Positions 43,314 through 56,215 of a DNA stretch of 64,000 nucleotides are shown piece after piece. Within the stretch, counting starts at the first letter, position 1; each line of letters begins with the position of its first letter. Source of the stretch: Camellia lanceoleosa (Eukaryota; Streptophyta; Magnoliopsida; Ericales; Theaceae). The stretch is taken from assembly GCA_025200525.1 (NCBI GenBank), contig CM045760.1, forward strand, positions 47,325,932-47,389,931, in the 5' to 3' direction. Below the pieces are notes generated by a model. That model was not told where the DNA came from. It did no database searches and saw nothing but the letters and a program-made list of their open reading frames with translations. The translations under genes were made by a program, and so were the position numbers.

Positions 43314-45441
43314 TGTCACGACCCAAACCCACCCCTATGGGTTTAGCATCATAACCAGCTAGTAATCCTTGGATTAACAAAGGCCTCTGAACAAAATATC
43401 ATGTAATTAGGGGCTGCGGAAGCAAATATAGAAACATACATAGTCCATTGAGCTGTGCAAACATATATGAGACAATTTTTTTTTAAAAAACTTTTATACA
43501 CATATACCTGACGTTATATTGTCATATTTATTACAGATAGAACCAAAAAAAGACTTAGCCCAATATACAATTAACAAAAAATTTGTTCATAATCCAAAAG
43601 AAAACAAAGCCCTTTACATTCACAAACATGACCATATGGAACCTCCTCAGGAGGCGCAAAGGCTGGCTGACCAAAAACTCTCTAGGCGGTCATCACTGAG
43701 CCTGGCCACATGCCTGGTCACCTACATACATAAATACTAGAGTGAGCGGAAGCCTAGTGAATAAAACAAGGAAAAAAGTTTAATGAATGATATCCATTTC
43801 AGAGTTAGGAAACAGAGTTTATATCAGAAATAGATTCTTATGCATATTCAAATCTCAAATCAGAAACAGATTCAGATTCACATACTTATCCAGAAATCAT
43901 AACAGTTTCTGATATAAACTCTGTTCACATACTTATCAGATTCAGATTTACATACTTATCCAACTCAGGAACACATTTGTGCAAAATTTCATTTCTGGCC
44001 GATCGACTACCAATGGTGGCTATCGGCTACCATTGGTGGCTGGTCGGGTGATACAGGTGGCCGGTTGGCCACCCATTTCCTGAACTTCTCTTTTTGCTGC
44101 AACAGAGAGCAAACAGAGGCAAAGCAGTGTATTCTCAAGGAGTGTATGTACTGCCACTCTCCTTATCATTACACAAGTTCAAAGGAGTGTAGCTCTTGGC
44201 CCTCAAACCATCAACCAAGCATTTTCCATGCATAATGGCTAAGGAACCAAGCTTGTATAAGCTTAATGAGTGCAAAACAAGATTCAACAAAACCATAACC
44301 CTATCATGTATGATCAAGGGTGATGGTGACCAAGAAAAGTGGTGCGTTTCATCACTTTGAGTATGAAACGTCCCATTTTTTTCATGTTCGAATTAACGTC
44401 CGATTCGAACACATGCAATGCAACACAAAAGATGCTTTATCTTGCTTCGTTTACTTGTTCATTTTTATTTACTCATTTTAGCTTACCAATCCATTCTTTA
44501 ATTGATTAGTCCAAAAGCTGAATGTCTTCTAATTGAAAGTAGGCTTAAACCACAAGTGTCTTGAGCATGAAAGAGACCTCATGCCGTTGATTAGTAGAAA
44601 CCCCCAAAAGAGGATTGAAACCATTAAGCACGAGTGTCTCAATTTCACACTTAAGCCAACAAGGGGTTCAAAGCCACTTTCAAAATAAATGAAAGAGTGA
44701 AGAATAGAGGGAGGTTGCAGAGATTTCAGTGCTAAAATGGAGTGCAAAATGACACTAAAACATGCAAGCAACTCATGCAATTCATGCTAAAAACCCTAAA
44801 ACATTAAGCTAGTGAAGCCTCTTTACACTACAGCCACATAATACAAGCCTCAAAGGACCAAACTAGCTCAAAATAGAGCTGAAACTAGTCAAAACAGTAG
44901 CAAAAACATGCTGCGATTAAGGTACAAAATGCTAAAAAAACATGCTCACATGTTAAGTTATCTAGGCATGCAAACAAGACACAAGGAGAGGAGGCTACCC
45001 CCTCCAATTTTGAACTTCAAAATGAGGTTTTTTCCACTGAAATAACTTTGAATTTCAGTGGTCTAAAGGCCCAAAAAGTTTGATTTGAAAATGTCAAAAG
45101 ATGGTGCAAAAGCCTACATAATTAAGCAACAAGAAGGGTGGATCACCCCTTTACAAAAGATACCCTCAAACCATCATGTTAAGCCTCAAAAACCAGAGTT
45201 TTTTGTAGTTGAAAACCAGCAAAAACAATATAAAAGGATGGCAAAACACTAAGCAAGTGAACTACCTCTTAAAGCTCAAGCACAAAACAGCCCCTAATTC
45301 CAGCTCAAACCTCCTTCAAGAGCTCAAACTAAACTCCAAAGAACCTTAGCTCAAAGGTGAGAGTGTTTGGTTAAGGCTTTATGTGCAAAGGTGTAGAGAA
45401 AATAGAGTTCAAGGCACAAAATAAGAAGAGAGAGAGAACTC

Positions 45442-45442
<1 letters not shown>

Positions 45443-45473
<31 letters not shown>
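45443..45473 (+). repeat. (GA)n microsatellite
   Basis: About 15 GA units in the leader region of LTR fragment F. Confidence 0.95.
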
Positions 45474-45476
<3 letters not shown>

Positions 45477-45631
45477 TTGATCCAAATTTTCTAACCTTGA
45501 AAACAATAAAGAATGGCCTCTACATATAGAAAAATTAGAGCTCAGGTCGAAAATATCAAGGTAGAAATATCTAGAGCAGTGTGGAACAGCTGGAGGGGAA
45601 ATATCTGCAAAATCTGAGCTTTCTGGACACT

Positions 45632-45740
45632 TGTGGTCGACCAGCCACCATTGGTGGCCGACCAGCCACCACTGGTGGCCGACAAGGATCACTCCTAGCC
45701 GACATATGGCTGTCAAACTCCATTTGTGGCTAACACATAC
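45632..45740. repeat. GGTCGACC/GGCCGAC cluster in F
   Basis: TGGTCGACCA, then GGTGGCCGACCAGCCACCA twice and CTAGCCGACATATGGCTG. A second cluster lies at 43998-44060 (GGCCGATCGAC, GGCTATCGGCTACC, GGCCGGTTGGCC). Confidence 0.85.
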
Positions 45741-47144
45741 CTGACAAGCTTCACTAGTGGCTGGAAAACAAAAAACTGGTTTTTGGCCCTGACTTCAAGT
45801 AGGCATATCTCCTTTATTTGGACTTTTTTGTAGGCCATTCTTGAGTCTAAATTGAAGCCTTGGAAGTCTTCTTTCCAATGGTGGAAGCCTCACATCAACA
45901 TTCAAATTGTGCAAAAAGATATGCCTCTTTTAGTGAAGACTGCTCAGTTTCGGTCCTAACCAGATTTATGCCCAACTTCAACTAGCCATAGCTCCCTCAT
46001 CTGGACTCGGCTTTAGGAGATTATTGAATGTAAAATGAAGCCCCGAAAGTCCAATTTCCAATGTTGGTGGCCTCATAGCTAAAATCCAAGTGTACAAAAG
46101 GGTAGGCCTGATTTAGCGAGGGCTGCTTGACTCTCTCTTAACGGTTCATGCCCATCTTCTTCCCCAACTTGGTTTCTTCCCTCTCCTCTAATTTTCTTCA
46201 ACTCCAAACCTCTAAACAAGATATTTTAAAGATTTTTTCAAATATTTCACCTCTCTTTCATTCATTTCCACTTTGTCCTTGCTCGGTTTACCGAAAAGCG
46301 TAACATTTAGCGAAATGTGAGCTTCAGAACATCGTAGGAACTTTTTTCAAAACTATATTGAAAGAGAGGGTTTTAAGGTCTAAAAATTTTGGTCAAAAGG
46401 CTTTGGTCCAAAAAGGGGTGTGAGGTTTGGGATTTGACGCTCTCCTTGTCAAAGAAATCAAACCTTTGCACAAGATAGCCTGCATCATCAAGTAAGCAAT
46501 CAGTGGCGCCCAAGTCTTATGGACGGTCAAAAATGGGGTGTCTACAGTGGTACTATCACGCCCCAAACTCGCCCCTAAAGGTTTGGGCACGACCAATTCG
46601 GAAACAGACATAAAATTCAATATGTATAACATATGGGGCCTGAACGGAAGCAATTAACAACATGAAATAACATCCATTGAGCTAACACCTATATGCCAGG
46701 ATCGCAAATCTACCATCAAACAGTTCCAACATATGATAAATAGACACACAAGAAATAGATATTCACATATACATATATAAATATATATATAGATCCAGCC
46801 CCGCACGTGGGGGTGTAGCAAAAATATTGGTAGGGAAAGTTATACATGCTTAATCACATTAGACAAAAGACTGCTGACCAAAGCTAAGGGTTGTGAAAGG
46901 AACTCCACAAAATGCATAGACTTCACCAACTGCTTGGATACGGTGCAGTTGTCAAAAGGAAGCAACCAAAGCTGAGCTAAGACTGACCTTCGGGTTGGTT
47001 ACCTACAAAGACAGACATAATGCAGAGTGAGCAAGGCTCAGTGAATAATAGTACCTAAAGAATTCAATGAATAAACTTGAATTGTAATATTTAAAACGTG
47101 TATAAGTGCAGAGGTCATATGATTAATCTTATCCTGTAAACATT

Positions 47145-47480
47145 TTCAGAATGGCCTTGGGCCCAATTTTTATACAGAGAGGCTTTAAGCCCAGTATCAT
47201 GCAGAACGCCCTCAGGCCCAACATATCTTACAGATCAGCCTCGGGCCCAGATATCAATAGATTGGCCTCGGGCCCATATATCAACAGATGTCTGAACATT
47301 AACGGGTAAGTGATACATCGATATGTACGCCACTTCCCTCGGCCACAGGCCATAACATATATTTAATCCAAGTCATAACTCGGTCGGTGAGTCATTGACA
47401 TGTCCTCACCTCCCTCTTCTTTAGAGTTGTCCACACTCGGTGGCTTCTAACCGAACGGCCTCGGGCCCATCATTAGCAAA
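47145..47480. repeat. GGGCCC tandem-like array in E2
   Basis: GGCCTTGGGCCC, GCCCTCAGGCCC, GCCTCGGGCCC (three times) at about 29 bp spacing, separated by ATATCAACAGAT-like DNA. Confidence 0.8.
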
Positions 47481-47844
47481 ACAAAATGATTCCAGATACA
47501 CAAAGATATCATTGTTCCATAATGCACATATGCTCCATTTGTTCATCATGAGTCAATATAGTTAACTTGCAGATAATAGAACGTTAATATTAACTATTAA
47601 TAGTAAGCAAAATGCACTACTACAGTATTATTACTCACAGTGCTGTGGTGGAGCGATAGTCTCTTCTAGTATGTGACCTACACACACATGCAGTTTAGAA
47701 ATGAGTCTATTTTCCTTCTTTAATCATTATTTGATTCGTTCGACATACATTTAATTATACGCATTTTAAAAGCTTTAGATACACATTTTAGTAATCCCAG
47801 AGGATCAAACAAGAGAAAAGAAACACACAGTGTTTTTCCATATG

Positions 47845-48015
47845 GGCCGCACGTGTGGAAAGGTGGGCCGCATGTGCGGTAATCCTCCCCCGCACGTGTC
47901 TTTATTTCAGTAGCGAAGCTTTGAAATCCCTTGTTTTCCGCACTTGTGGCTGTGAGGCCCACACGTGCGGTGGTGCTTCCTGCACGTGCGGCTATGACCC
48001 CCGCACGTGCGGTTG
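47845..48015. repeat. CACGTG palindrome cluster in E2
   Basis: Five exact CACGTG (as CCGCACGTGCGG and close forms) plus CATGTG and CACTTG variants in 170 bp. Confidence 0.88.
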
Positions 48016-48439
48016 CAGCCCCTGCTTTGGGCAGTCTGAATTTAGGCAAAAATCCAATAGAACCAACACATTACTATGTGTAAAACAAGGAGAATTAACT
48101 CAGTAGGTGGACATAACATCTTCATAACATGAATCACAAAGTGTAATACCACCATAAACATGAGTACAAGCTTAAGTAGATCATAGCCCTTCCTAAATTC
48201 ACCAACACAATCCAATTCCTTTATGTTTATGGTTATGGTTGATACATGAACAATACATATGTGAGTTCAACATGGAAAATCAAAGGAGAACATGTAGTTC
48301 CTCCCAAAACAACCAAAAGATAAGAACAACCTCCTATTTAAGCAATTACATACTTTTGGGCTCAATTGTGAACCCTAACTTGCATATTAACAAGAAATTC
48401 CTACTCAAATTCAAGAAAATGATTGAACAAAGTGGGTTA

Positions 48440-48452
48440 AACTTACCTTGAG
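48440..48452 (-). promoter_or_regulatory. Splice-donor-like site in E2
   Basis: Minus AGCTCAAG|GTAAGTTT, a near-ideal donor at the end of a GA-rich leader. Confidence 0.55.
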
Positions 48453-49026
48453 CTTCAATCTCTAGAAACCCTCTCAATTCTTCCTAATCTTCTTCTTTCT
48501 TGATCTTCTTCCTTCTTAGTTCTCTCTTCTCTTAACTCTTCATTCTCTCTCTTTCAGGAGATATTTTGTGGTAGTTTCCCCCAAGTCAAATGTTTAAGGA
48601 TAAATATATATATAAAAGTTGAATAAGACAAAAGTTAATTAGTTTAGTCATTCTGAATCAGATTTTTATAGAAAATCATATTGTGATCTAAAACTCATAC
48701 AAATCTCAATTATAAAGTCAATTTCGGATTATCACGCTTCTACGGCTTCCAATTTCTATTCCAAAGATCGCAATTGTAGCAGATATTTCTCTTACTTGAC
48801 AGATATAAATCTATAACCATAAGATTCACTCAATTAAACTTAATTTCACATGGAATTTCACAGTAAACACATAAATGTGCAGAGTAAGGGACTGAAAGCA
48901 TACCAGAAAACATATACGAGGGTCGGGTTATTACAGGTACACCGATTAGCTATTATATCAACTTAGTCTTGAGACTCACATGTATAGTCGGTACCGAAGA
49001 CCATAAAGTTCCATGTCTTGCGCGCA

Positions 49027-49240
49027 AGTAGCCATGGTATTGTTACCCCCAGGCGAGGGCCATGTAAATATAGGCCTTAGTATTGTTACCCCCAGGCAAG
49101 GGCCACGTGAATATAGGCCACGATATTGTTACCTCTCGGCAAAGGCACGTGAATATAAGCCACGGTATTGTTACCCCCGAGCGAGGGCCATGTGTATATT
49201 GGCCACGATATTGTTACCCTCGGGCGAGGGCCACATGAAC
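49027..49240 (+). repeat. 44 bp tandem array in E1
   Basis: Five units of TATTGTTACCCCC(A/G)GGCGAGGGCCA(C/T)GTGAATATAGGCCACG type, spacing about 43 bp. It occupies the place held by the GGGCCC array in E2. Confidence 0.9.
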
Positions 49241-49639
49241 TAAGGATGCCACAAATACATTTTAGAAAAATGGAGATTCATTTATAATTCATAAAATAGC
49301 ATTTCAGAGAACAGATCATATCATATCAGTCAGAAAAAACTTATAAGTAAACATAGCTTTGCAAGGTTATTACTCACAAATAACAGATAGCTTCAAGGCA
49401 AACAGACAAAATGGGCAAATCAGACGTCTTGTGGCGCGTGACCTACACAGTTACAAAATGAACACGTACTGAATTACACACCTAGAAGCATTAACTTAAT
49501 TTTTTCTTATCTTGGTGTGTTTCTATTTCTTATCCTCATTATGGTGTCTTAAACTTGGCCTAGGTATGCCTAGGATGGGATGAGGATGCAAAAACGTACT
49601 TGAAAACACTTAAGAAAACTTGCTGAAAATAAGGTACTC

Positions 49640-49930
49640 ACTCGAGCGTAACTTGCTATGCTCGAGCGGACATGCAAAATGTGAGTGGTTGCTCGAGCGG
49701 TCTGTAAATTTTTGCAAAAGTGCTGGTTGTTTGATTTTTTCTGCTCGATGCTCGCTGATGCATCAGAGACATGCTCTTGCTCAAGCACAATTTTTTTTGC
49801 TTGAGCGGTCTGCAAAATATAAGAAATTCTGGGAGCATGCATTCCACGCTCGAGTGGACTTCTGGTCGCTCAAGCGGAAGTGCACGCACTCAGAGTGGTT
49901 GCTCGAGCGTGGATTATTTCGCTCGAGCGG
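49640..49930. repeat. CTCGAG palindrome cluster in E1
   Basis: Six exact CTCGAG (mostly GCTCGAGCGG) plus CTCAAG and CTTGAG variants. The same word as LTR A and B, though the rest of the LTR differs and the orientation is opposite. Confidence 0.9.
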
Positions 49931-50961
49931 AAGTGCAAAATCTAGAATTTCCAGATTGCAATCCCAAGCTCAAAACTCGAATCTAACTCATCAAAACACA
50001 ACTTTTGGCCCCCAAAACTTGAGAAAACAAGTTTAAACTTTGAAAACATTAAGAATGAAAGATCTTTTCACAAAATCAAGGCCCAAGAGTAAGTCAATTG
50101 GGTAAAATTAAACTTGATACTTATAAAACAGCACATGGACTTACATGCAAGCATTTTCTTGACTTCAAAGCTTCCAAAACATGATCAATTAAGGAAAATT
50201 GATGGAAAACATGATAAAGTTTCATAATTAAGTTGAGAACATGACATACATGGAGAATTTACTTGAAATCAACTTCAAAATTACCATAAAATGCACATGC
50301 AAGCTCTACTATTCTTCTTTCCTACTTCTTTAGTTTATTTCATGAACTAATCTTTCATTTTCATCTGAATTCACAACTTAAATGAGTTAATTACATAATT
50401 CAAGGGCTGAATTCCTTACCTACAAGTCTCGATTCTTTGAGGTCTAGAGTGATTCTTCCCAATGACTCAGATTCTAGCTAAGTTCAAGTCAATTCCTCTC
50501 AATTCCTCTCAATTCTCTAGCAATCACCCTAGTTGAGCTCAAGTCTTCTCTTTTATCTCCCTCTCTCACGTTTTGAGCTTTGAGGAGTATGTAATGAGGG
50601 TGCAAAATGTATTAAGGAAGTCAAAGTGGCCTTATATAGGCTTCATTAGGAAGACCTCATTAATAGCTAATCAATTGACATTATTTATCTAATTTTAATT
50701 ATCCCAAATCGAATTTCAAATGGACCTACCATAATGTTCTAAAAATTCCAAATAACACATATACCAAGCCAATTTCGTGATCGAATGCCAATAAGGCCTT
50801 CAATTCGCAAACCGAAACGAAAACATGAACATATCTTTCTATGTGAAACAGATATAAGCACAAATAAGGCAATATATGATGCAAAATTTCACTTTAATTA
50901 CTTATTGGGCATAATTAAGCATGGATTAACATTAATCATGGGTCGAGGTTGTTACATGTAT

Positions 50962-51945
50962 CATCCTTCACCTACAAAAATTTGAATAATTTATCTGTTT
51001 TAAAGATTGCATATCTGTTTAGAAATATCTGTTTTGGGCTATCGGTGGAGGATAGCCATGATTGTTGTAGAAATTGCATGAGGATTAGGTGTATTGAAAC
51101 TAATCTCTTATTGATTGTCATTGAATATGATTGTGTTTAATACATTGTATATGTATGATGTTTGGAAGAAGAAAGGGGATGGACTCCATTGAATTAAGTT
51201 GGCTTGTGCGTCCAGGGTGAAAGTCTAGAAAACATTATGTATACATGGGTGCCAATTCCTGCGAACGAAATTTTCGTAAAATGGTAAATTGAAGTGTTGA
51301 TGTGAAATGGTTGTGTGGTAAGAAAACCACTGAGTTGTAATCTTAGTTGGGTTGTCTGGAGAACAATGGATATGACTCATGAATTGAGAGGATATGAAAT
51401 GACATGAAACAAATTGATATAAAATGGATTGGGGTATAATATTCGACATAATATGGTTTTGGAAGAAGAGTTGTAAATGATTATACTTTGAGCTTTGACC
51501 ATGTGCATCATGCTTATAACCCTGTTAAAGTTCATATATTTTGTTAGATTGTTTTTGCTGGGTTTTGGCTCACCCTATTGGGAAAAACCATTTTCACATG
51601 CCGGTGATATGCCTCTGCCAAGGCAGTAGCTTGGAGGAATCGGGAGCAAGAGCTTCTATTTTGTTATTTATTTTGTATAGCCAAGGGCTTTAAATTGTGT
51701 TGAGCCAGGCTCACTTTTGTTGTAACCAAGAACTATCTTGGAAAGGTGTAAGCCTGTAGGGCATTTATTTCGTTGATCATTTAATTTGGTGCCACATGTT
51801 ATAGATTCAGGGTAAAGCTTATGAATGTGCAATGCATGTGCCCCTTTTGTAAATTGACTCTGATTAATGGAAACTTAATACTCTGCTTATGTCTTTTGTA
51901 TTAGTCGATACTATTGGCTTAGTATATTATTTTCAGGGTATTACA
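50962..51945 (+). mobile_element. 5' LTR of element B, piece 3
   Basis: Aligns with LTR A 10336-11289: GGATAGCCATGATTGTTGTAG, GCGAACGAAATTTTCG, AGTAGCTTGGAGGAATCGGGAG. It ends TATTACA, directly before the primer site. The three pieces total about 2.0 kb. Confidence 0.85.
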
Positions 51946-51947
51946 AC

Positions 51948-51960
51948 TTGGTATCAGAGT
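51948..51960 (+). promoter_or_regulatory. Primer binding site of element B
   Basis: TTGGTATCAGAGT, two bases after the LTR end; iMet-tRNA type. Confidence 0.85.
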
Positions 51961-52347
51961 GTATCGGGTTTGAATACTTTGGGTACATGAGAAGTGGTTA
52001 GTACCATAATAGGTTTGTCTCGTTTGCTAGATACTTAAGTACGAACAATATGTGCTTATATGATAACATGCTTGTGTGATTATATGGGTATGGGATTGAA
52101 TTTCTAGGATGTTGATTGAGTCTACGGGTTTCTAGAAGTCCTATTAGAAGAGCACTTGATCACTGCTGTTTCTAATTGGAACTCTAGCAACGCCACGGGA
52201 CAGTCATTATCCGAGAATGAAATTCGTATGTGTTTAGATAACTATTTGCTTATGTGGAGTGAATTACTGTTATCCACCGTATTAGGACATGAGTGGAGCT
52301 TCTGCACATTTGTAAATGTGCTAATCTCTTTTGTTACCTTCATTTGG

Positions 52348-55300
52348 ATGTCAGGACATGGACGTGGTGGTAGGTGTGGTAGGCCTAGACGGCAGGAGAT
52401 ACCGATACCAGATGATATTTTGACACAGGAGGAGGGTGTTGGTCAGGCCAATGTGGCTGAACCGGTTGGTCAACAGGCCATGGATGCCTTGGCTCGTGAA
52501 ATGGCTAGAGTATTAGGGGAATCCATGGATAGTCTCAGGGCTGAGAATCAAGTCTAGACCCAACTAGCTGAGGCTGGACCATCTTTTCTGAAACAGGAGT
52601 TTTTCCAGTCGAATCCGGATGAGTTTTTGGGTGATCCTAAGGAGCCACTGAAAGTGGTTGAATGGCTAGAATAGATAGTGAAGACATTTTAGATGCTCGG
52701 CATTGAAGATGGGGATTTGAGGGTGACCTTGGCATCCTTCTAGCTGAAGGAAGACGCAGGTCAATGGTGGAAGTATGTGCGTGGGCGCATTGGTGCGACT
52801 TGGGAGGCTTTCGTTGATGCCTTCCAGGACAAGTTCTTGTCTCCCACTATTAGCGAGAAGTTGAGGGATCAGTTCTCTCAGCTCAAGTAATTGAGCACAT
52901 CGGTGGCTGAGTTTGAGGCCATATTCACTAACCTCTCTAGGTTTGCACCAGAGTTAGTGGCAACTGAGGAGCACCGTTGTCTGGAGTTTGAGAAGAGATT
53001 AAGGACCGGGCTCATGTTTAAAGTGGTCAGGTTGATGATTAGGGAATATGGACGCCTTGTAGAGGCATCGGCTCATTTGGAGACTATGATGTAGATAGAG
53101 GAGGAGAGGATGAGGGGCTCTAGGAGGAGCTAGGACATTCAGGGGGACAGTAAGAGGCAAAGGGGCTCTAACCCACAACCGTCCCAGGGAGCTCAGTCGA
53201 GGTCTACTTTTCCAATGCCGAGTTTGGGTTCTGGGAGGGGTGGTCAAGAAGACATTACTTGTTTCAAATGTGGTCAGTTGGGCCACAAGTCTCCGACTTA
53301 CCCGTAGAGAGGAGGAGTGCAACGGTTTGCACTGTCTTCGGCTCATTCTTAAAGCCAAAGTCAGGGGAGAGGGCAGCCACTCACTTGTTATCAATGTGGA
53401 CAGGTGGGGCACATGAAGAGATTTTGCCCACAGTTTGGTGGCACACCTGATGCGTCTGGTTTGAGACAGACACAGAGTCACCAGCTAGCACAGTTAGCGC
53501 AGGCCTCGAGGGCCAATCAGGGAGCCTCTTCAGCTCAGTTAGTGTAGCAGGCCTATGCTCTGAGGGGAGAGCAGGTAGATTAGAGGCCAACAGGGTTTAT
53601 GTATGCTGTTACCGCACTAGATGTAGTACCAGCACCTTCTATAGTGAGAGGTCCCTTCTTGTTTTGCAATTCAGTTGCTAATGTATTGATTGATACGGGT
53701 GCATCTTATTCATTTATTTCGTTTGCATTTGCATCGATTTTAGGGTTAGAGTTGGCTCAGTTAGCATCTCCTATCTGTGTAGAGTCAACTATTGGTAGTG
53801 AGATTATTTTGAAGCAGGGGTGTCAGGGTTGTGACATAGAGGTTGCCGGTCACCGACTCCCTTTTGCATTTGTATTAATTGATATGTCTAGCTTTGACGT
53901 TATTTTGGGTATGGATTGGTTGTCTTCGTATCGGGATGTTATAGATTGCTACCATTAAAGGGTTACTGTATGTACTCTAAGCGGTGATTGCTTTTACTTT
54001 TTGGGGGACCGGGTGGATAGAGTCTTATCACTGGTATATGATCTGCGTGGTCGGAGTGAGCTTAGTTGCCTACTTGCTAACTTCCTGAGTACTGAGTGTG
54101 ATGAAGTCCAAGTTGAGTTGCTAAGAGTAGTTTGTGAATACTCGGATATTTTTCTGAAGGATCTTACCAGTTTACCACCTCACTGAGAGATCGAGTTCTC
54201 TATTGACTTAGTGCCTGGTACGACACTGATTTCTATGGAACCATATAGATTTGCACCTGCTGAGTTGAGTGAGTTGAAGATTTAACTCCAAGAATTGCTA
54301 GATAAGGGTTTCATCCACCTTAGTACTTCATCTTGGAGAGCACTAACTCTTTTTGCTAAGAAGAAAGATGGTGCGTTACGACTTTGCATAGATTACCGAA
54401 AGTTAGATTGGGTAACTGTTAAGAACGAGTACCCAATGCCTCGTATAAGCGATTTGTTTGATCAGTTGAAGGGGTCTTGTTGTTTTTCTAAGATAGACCT
54501 AAGATCGGGTTACCACCAGTTGAGATTGAGGGAGGAGGATATCCCCATGACGGCATTCCGTACACGGTATGGCCAGTACGAGTTTCTAGGGATGCCCTTT
54601 GGGCTCACCAATGCACCAGCTATATTTATGGACTTGATAAACCAGATCTTTCGTGAGTTCCTAGATCATTTTCTGGTCATTTTTGTGGATGACATCTTGA
54701 TTTACTCACCCTTTAAGGAGGAGCATGAGGAACACTTGCGGGTAGTACTTGAGTTACTTAGAGCCCACAAACTGTATGCTAAGTTTGGGAAGTATGAATT
54801 TTGGTTGAGAGAAGTTAAGTTCTTAGGCCATGTGGTTTCCGGGGAAGGGGTGACAATAGATTCATCCAACATAGAAGCAATACAAGATTAGTAACAACTA
54901 AAGAATGCTTTTGAAATCCATAGTTTCTTGGGGTTGGCCGGGTATTACCGTTTGTTTGTGAAGGATTTCTCTAGATTAGTCTCACCATTAACTAGACTGA
55001 TGAGGAAGGGAATCAAGTTTGTATGGAGTGAGTCTTGTGAGAAGTCATTTCAAGAGTTTAAGGTTAGACTTACCACTGCTTCGATTTTGATTATTTCGGA
55101 GAGGGGTTTAGGTTATTCGGTATATTGTGATGTCTCACGAGAAGGTTTGGGTTGTGTTTTGATGCAAGAGGGAAAGGTAGTAGCCTATGGCTCGTGGTAG
55201 TTGAAAACACATGAGAAGAACTACCCTACTCATGACCTAGAGTTAGCGGCGGTGATCTTTGCCTTAAAGATTTGGAGGCATTATCTGTATAGTGAGAAGT

Positions 55301-56215
55301 TTGAAGTGTTTTATGATCATAAGAGTCTGAAGTATCTGTTTACCCAGAAAGACTTGAATTTGAGGCAGAGGAGGTGGATGGAGTTCATAGAAGATTATGA
55401 TTTTGAGTTACATTATCACCCGGGGAGGGCAAACGTTGTGGCCGATGCCTTGAGTAGGAAATCAATTAGCAGTGTAGCTTGTATTGCCATCCGAGAATGG
55501 TAGATGTTGGGTGCTATTGGGGAGTTTTACTTGCATCTTGGTGAGTCTGTTGAGTCTGCCACTTTGTTTTTGGTAGTTGCGCAACCCACACTTGTGAACT
55601 GAGTGATAGAAGCACAGAAGGGTGACCTTGAGGCAGAATCCCTCCAGGAGAAGATCTCCAGTGGGAAGGTAGAAAGAGGCTTGAATGTGTATCCCGACCT
55701 GAGTGTGACGTACCGTGACCGTTTGTTCGGATCAGAGTCTTGTTGAGAGGAAGTACTCCGAGGGTTTCACTATTTACGCCTTGCGGTGCATCCAGGAGGC
55801 ACAAAGATGTATCACGATCTTAGTCGCCAGTTTTGGTGGAGAAATGTGAAGAAGGATGTGGCTATATTTGTATCGAGGTGCCTTACTTGTCAACACGCAA
55901 AAGCTGAGCATCAGAGGCTAGCTGGTTTATTGTAACCCTTGCCTATAGCCGAGTGGAAGTGGGAGCATGTCACGATGGATTTTGTTGTGGGTCTTCCGAG
56001 GACTCAACGGGGTAGTGATGCCATTTGGGTGGTGGTTGACCGGTTGACTAAGTCGGCGCACTTTATACTTATGCGTGTAAGTGACTCGGTAGATTATCTT
56101 GCCGACTTGTACATTAGGGACATAGTGAGGTTGTAAGGGGTCCTAGTAACGATTGTATCGAATAGAGATCCGCGTTTTACGGCTCGGATGTGGTAGAGCC
56201 TACAGGATGCCTTGG
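52348..56215 (+). pseudogene. Gag-pol of Ty3/gypsy element B, stop-riddled and truncated
   Basis: Domains in order: gag from ATG 52348 (SGHGRGG start, capsid core around 52600-53100); two zinc knuckles, CFKCGQLGHKSPTY (last Cys changed to Tyr) and CYQCGQVGHMKRFC; aspartic protease VLIDTGASYSFIS (53682); reverse transcriptase 54295-54891 with [21 protein letters not shown] and FVDD; RNase H with AYGSW and TLE-equivalent HDLELAAV up to VADALSRKS (55490); integrase HHCC zinc finger (55770-55895) and first catalytic Asp in MDFVVGLP. It is cut near 56215, soon after NRDPRF, by LTR G1. About 18 in-frame stops, nearly all from CAG, CAA, CGA or TGG. Layout and primer site suggest a Tekay/Del-type chromovirus; the chromodomain is not in view. 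It can make no enzyme. Confidence 0.95.

Larger units (their letters stand above)
43985..46546 (-). mobile_element. LTR fragment F of the G family, inside E1
   Basis: Minus start TGTAGACACCCCATTTTTGACC at 46546 matches LTR G2 (63334) base for base apart from one change. The fragment follows G through GTTTCATCACTTTGAGTATGAAAC and TTAACGTCC(G/A)ATTCGAACACATGCAA. It stops near 43985 without the G-family end, so it is truncated. GTGGT follows the start; no matching left copy found. Confidence 0.75.
46554..48935 (-). mobile_element. Solo LTR E2 (minus), 2382 bp
   Basis: Minus start TGTAATAACCCGACCC (48935), minus end GGGGCGTGATA (46554). Flanked by a perfect GGTAC (46549-46553, 48936-48940). It has a TATA-like TATATATATTTATCC region near 48605, a GA-rich leader, AAG|GTAAGT (48446), CACGTG cluster and GGGCCC repeats. 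Related to E1 in layout but clearly diverged. Confidence 0.9.
43314..50956 (-). mobile_element. Solo LTR E1 (minus), carrying F and E2, in LTR B
   Basis: On the minus strand it starts TGTAACAACCTCGACCC (50956) and ends GGGTTTGGGTCGTGACA (43314). It is flanked by a perfect TGTAT (43309-43313, 50957-50961). Without the insertions it is about 2.7 kb. It has a possible TATA (minus, CCTATATAAGG near 50635), a GA-rich leader, the donor-like GTAG|GTAAGGAATTC (50419) and a CTCGAG cluster (49640-49930). No internal coding region, so it is solo. Confidence 0.85.

Noticed and set aside
46393..46653. 86-codon minus frame
   Set aside because: It spans the border of LTR fragment F and solo LTR E2 and so cannot be an original gene.
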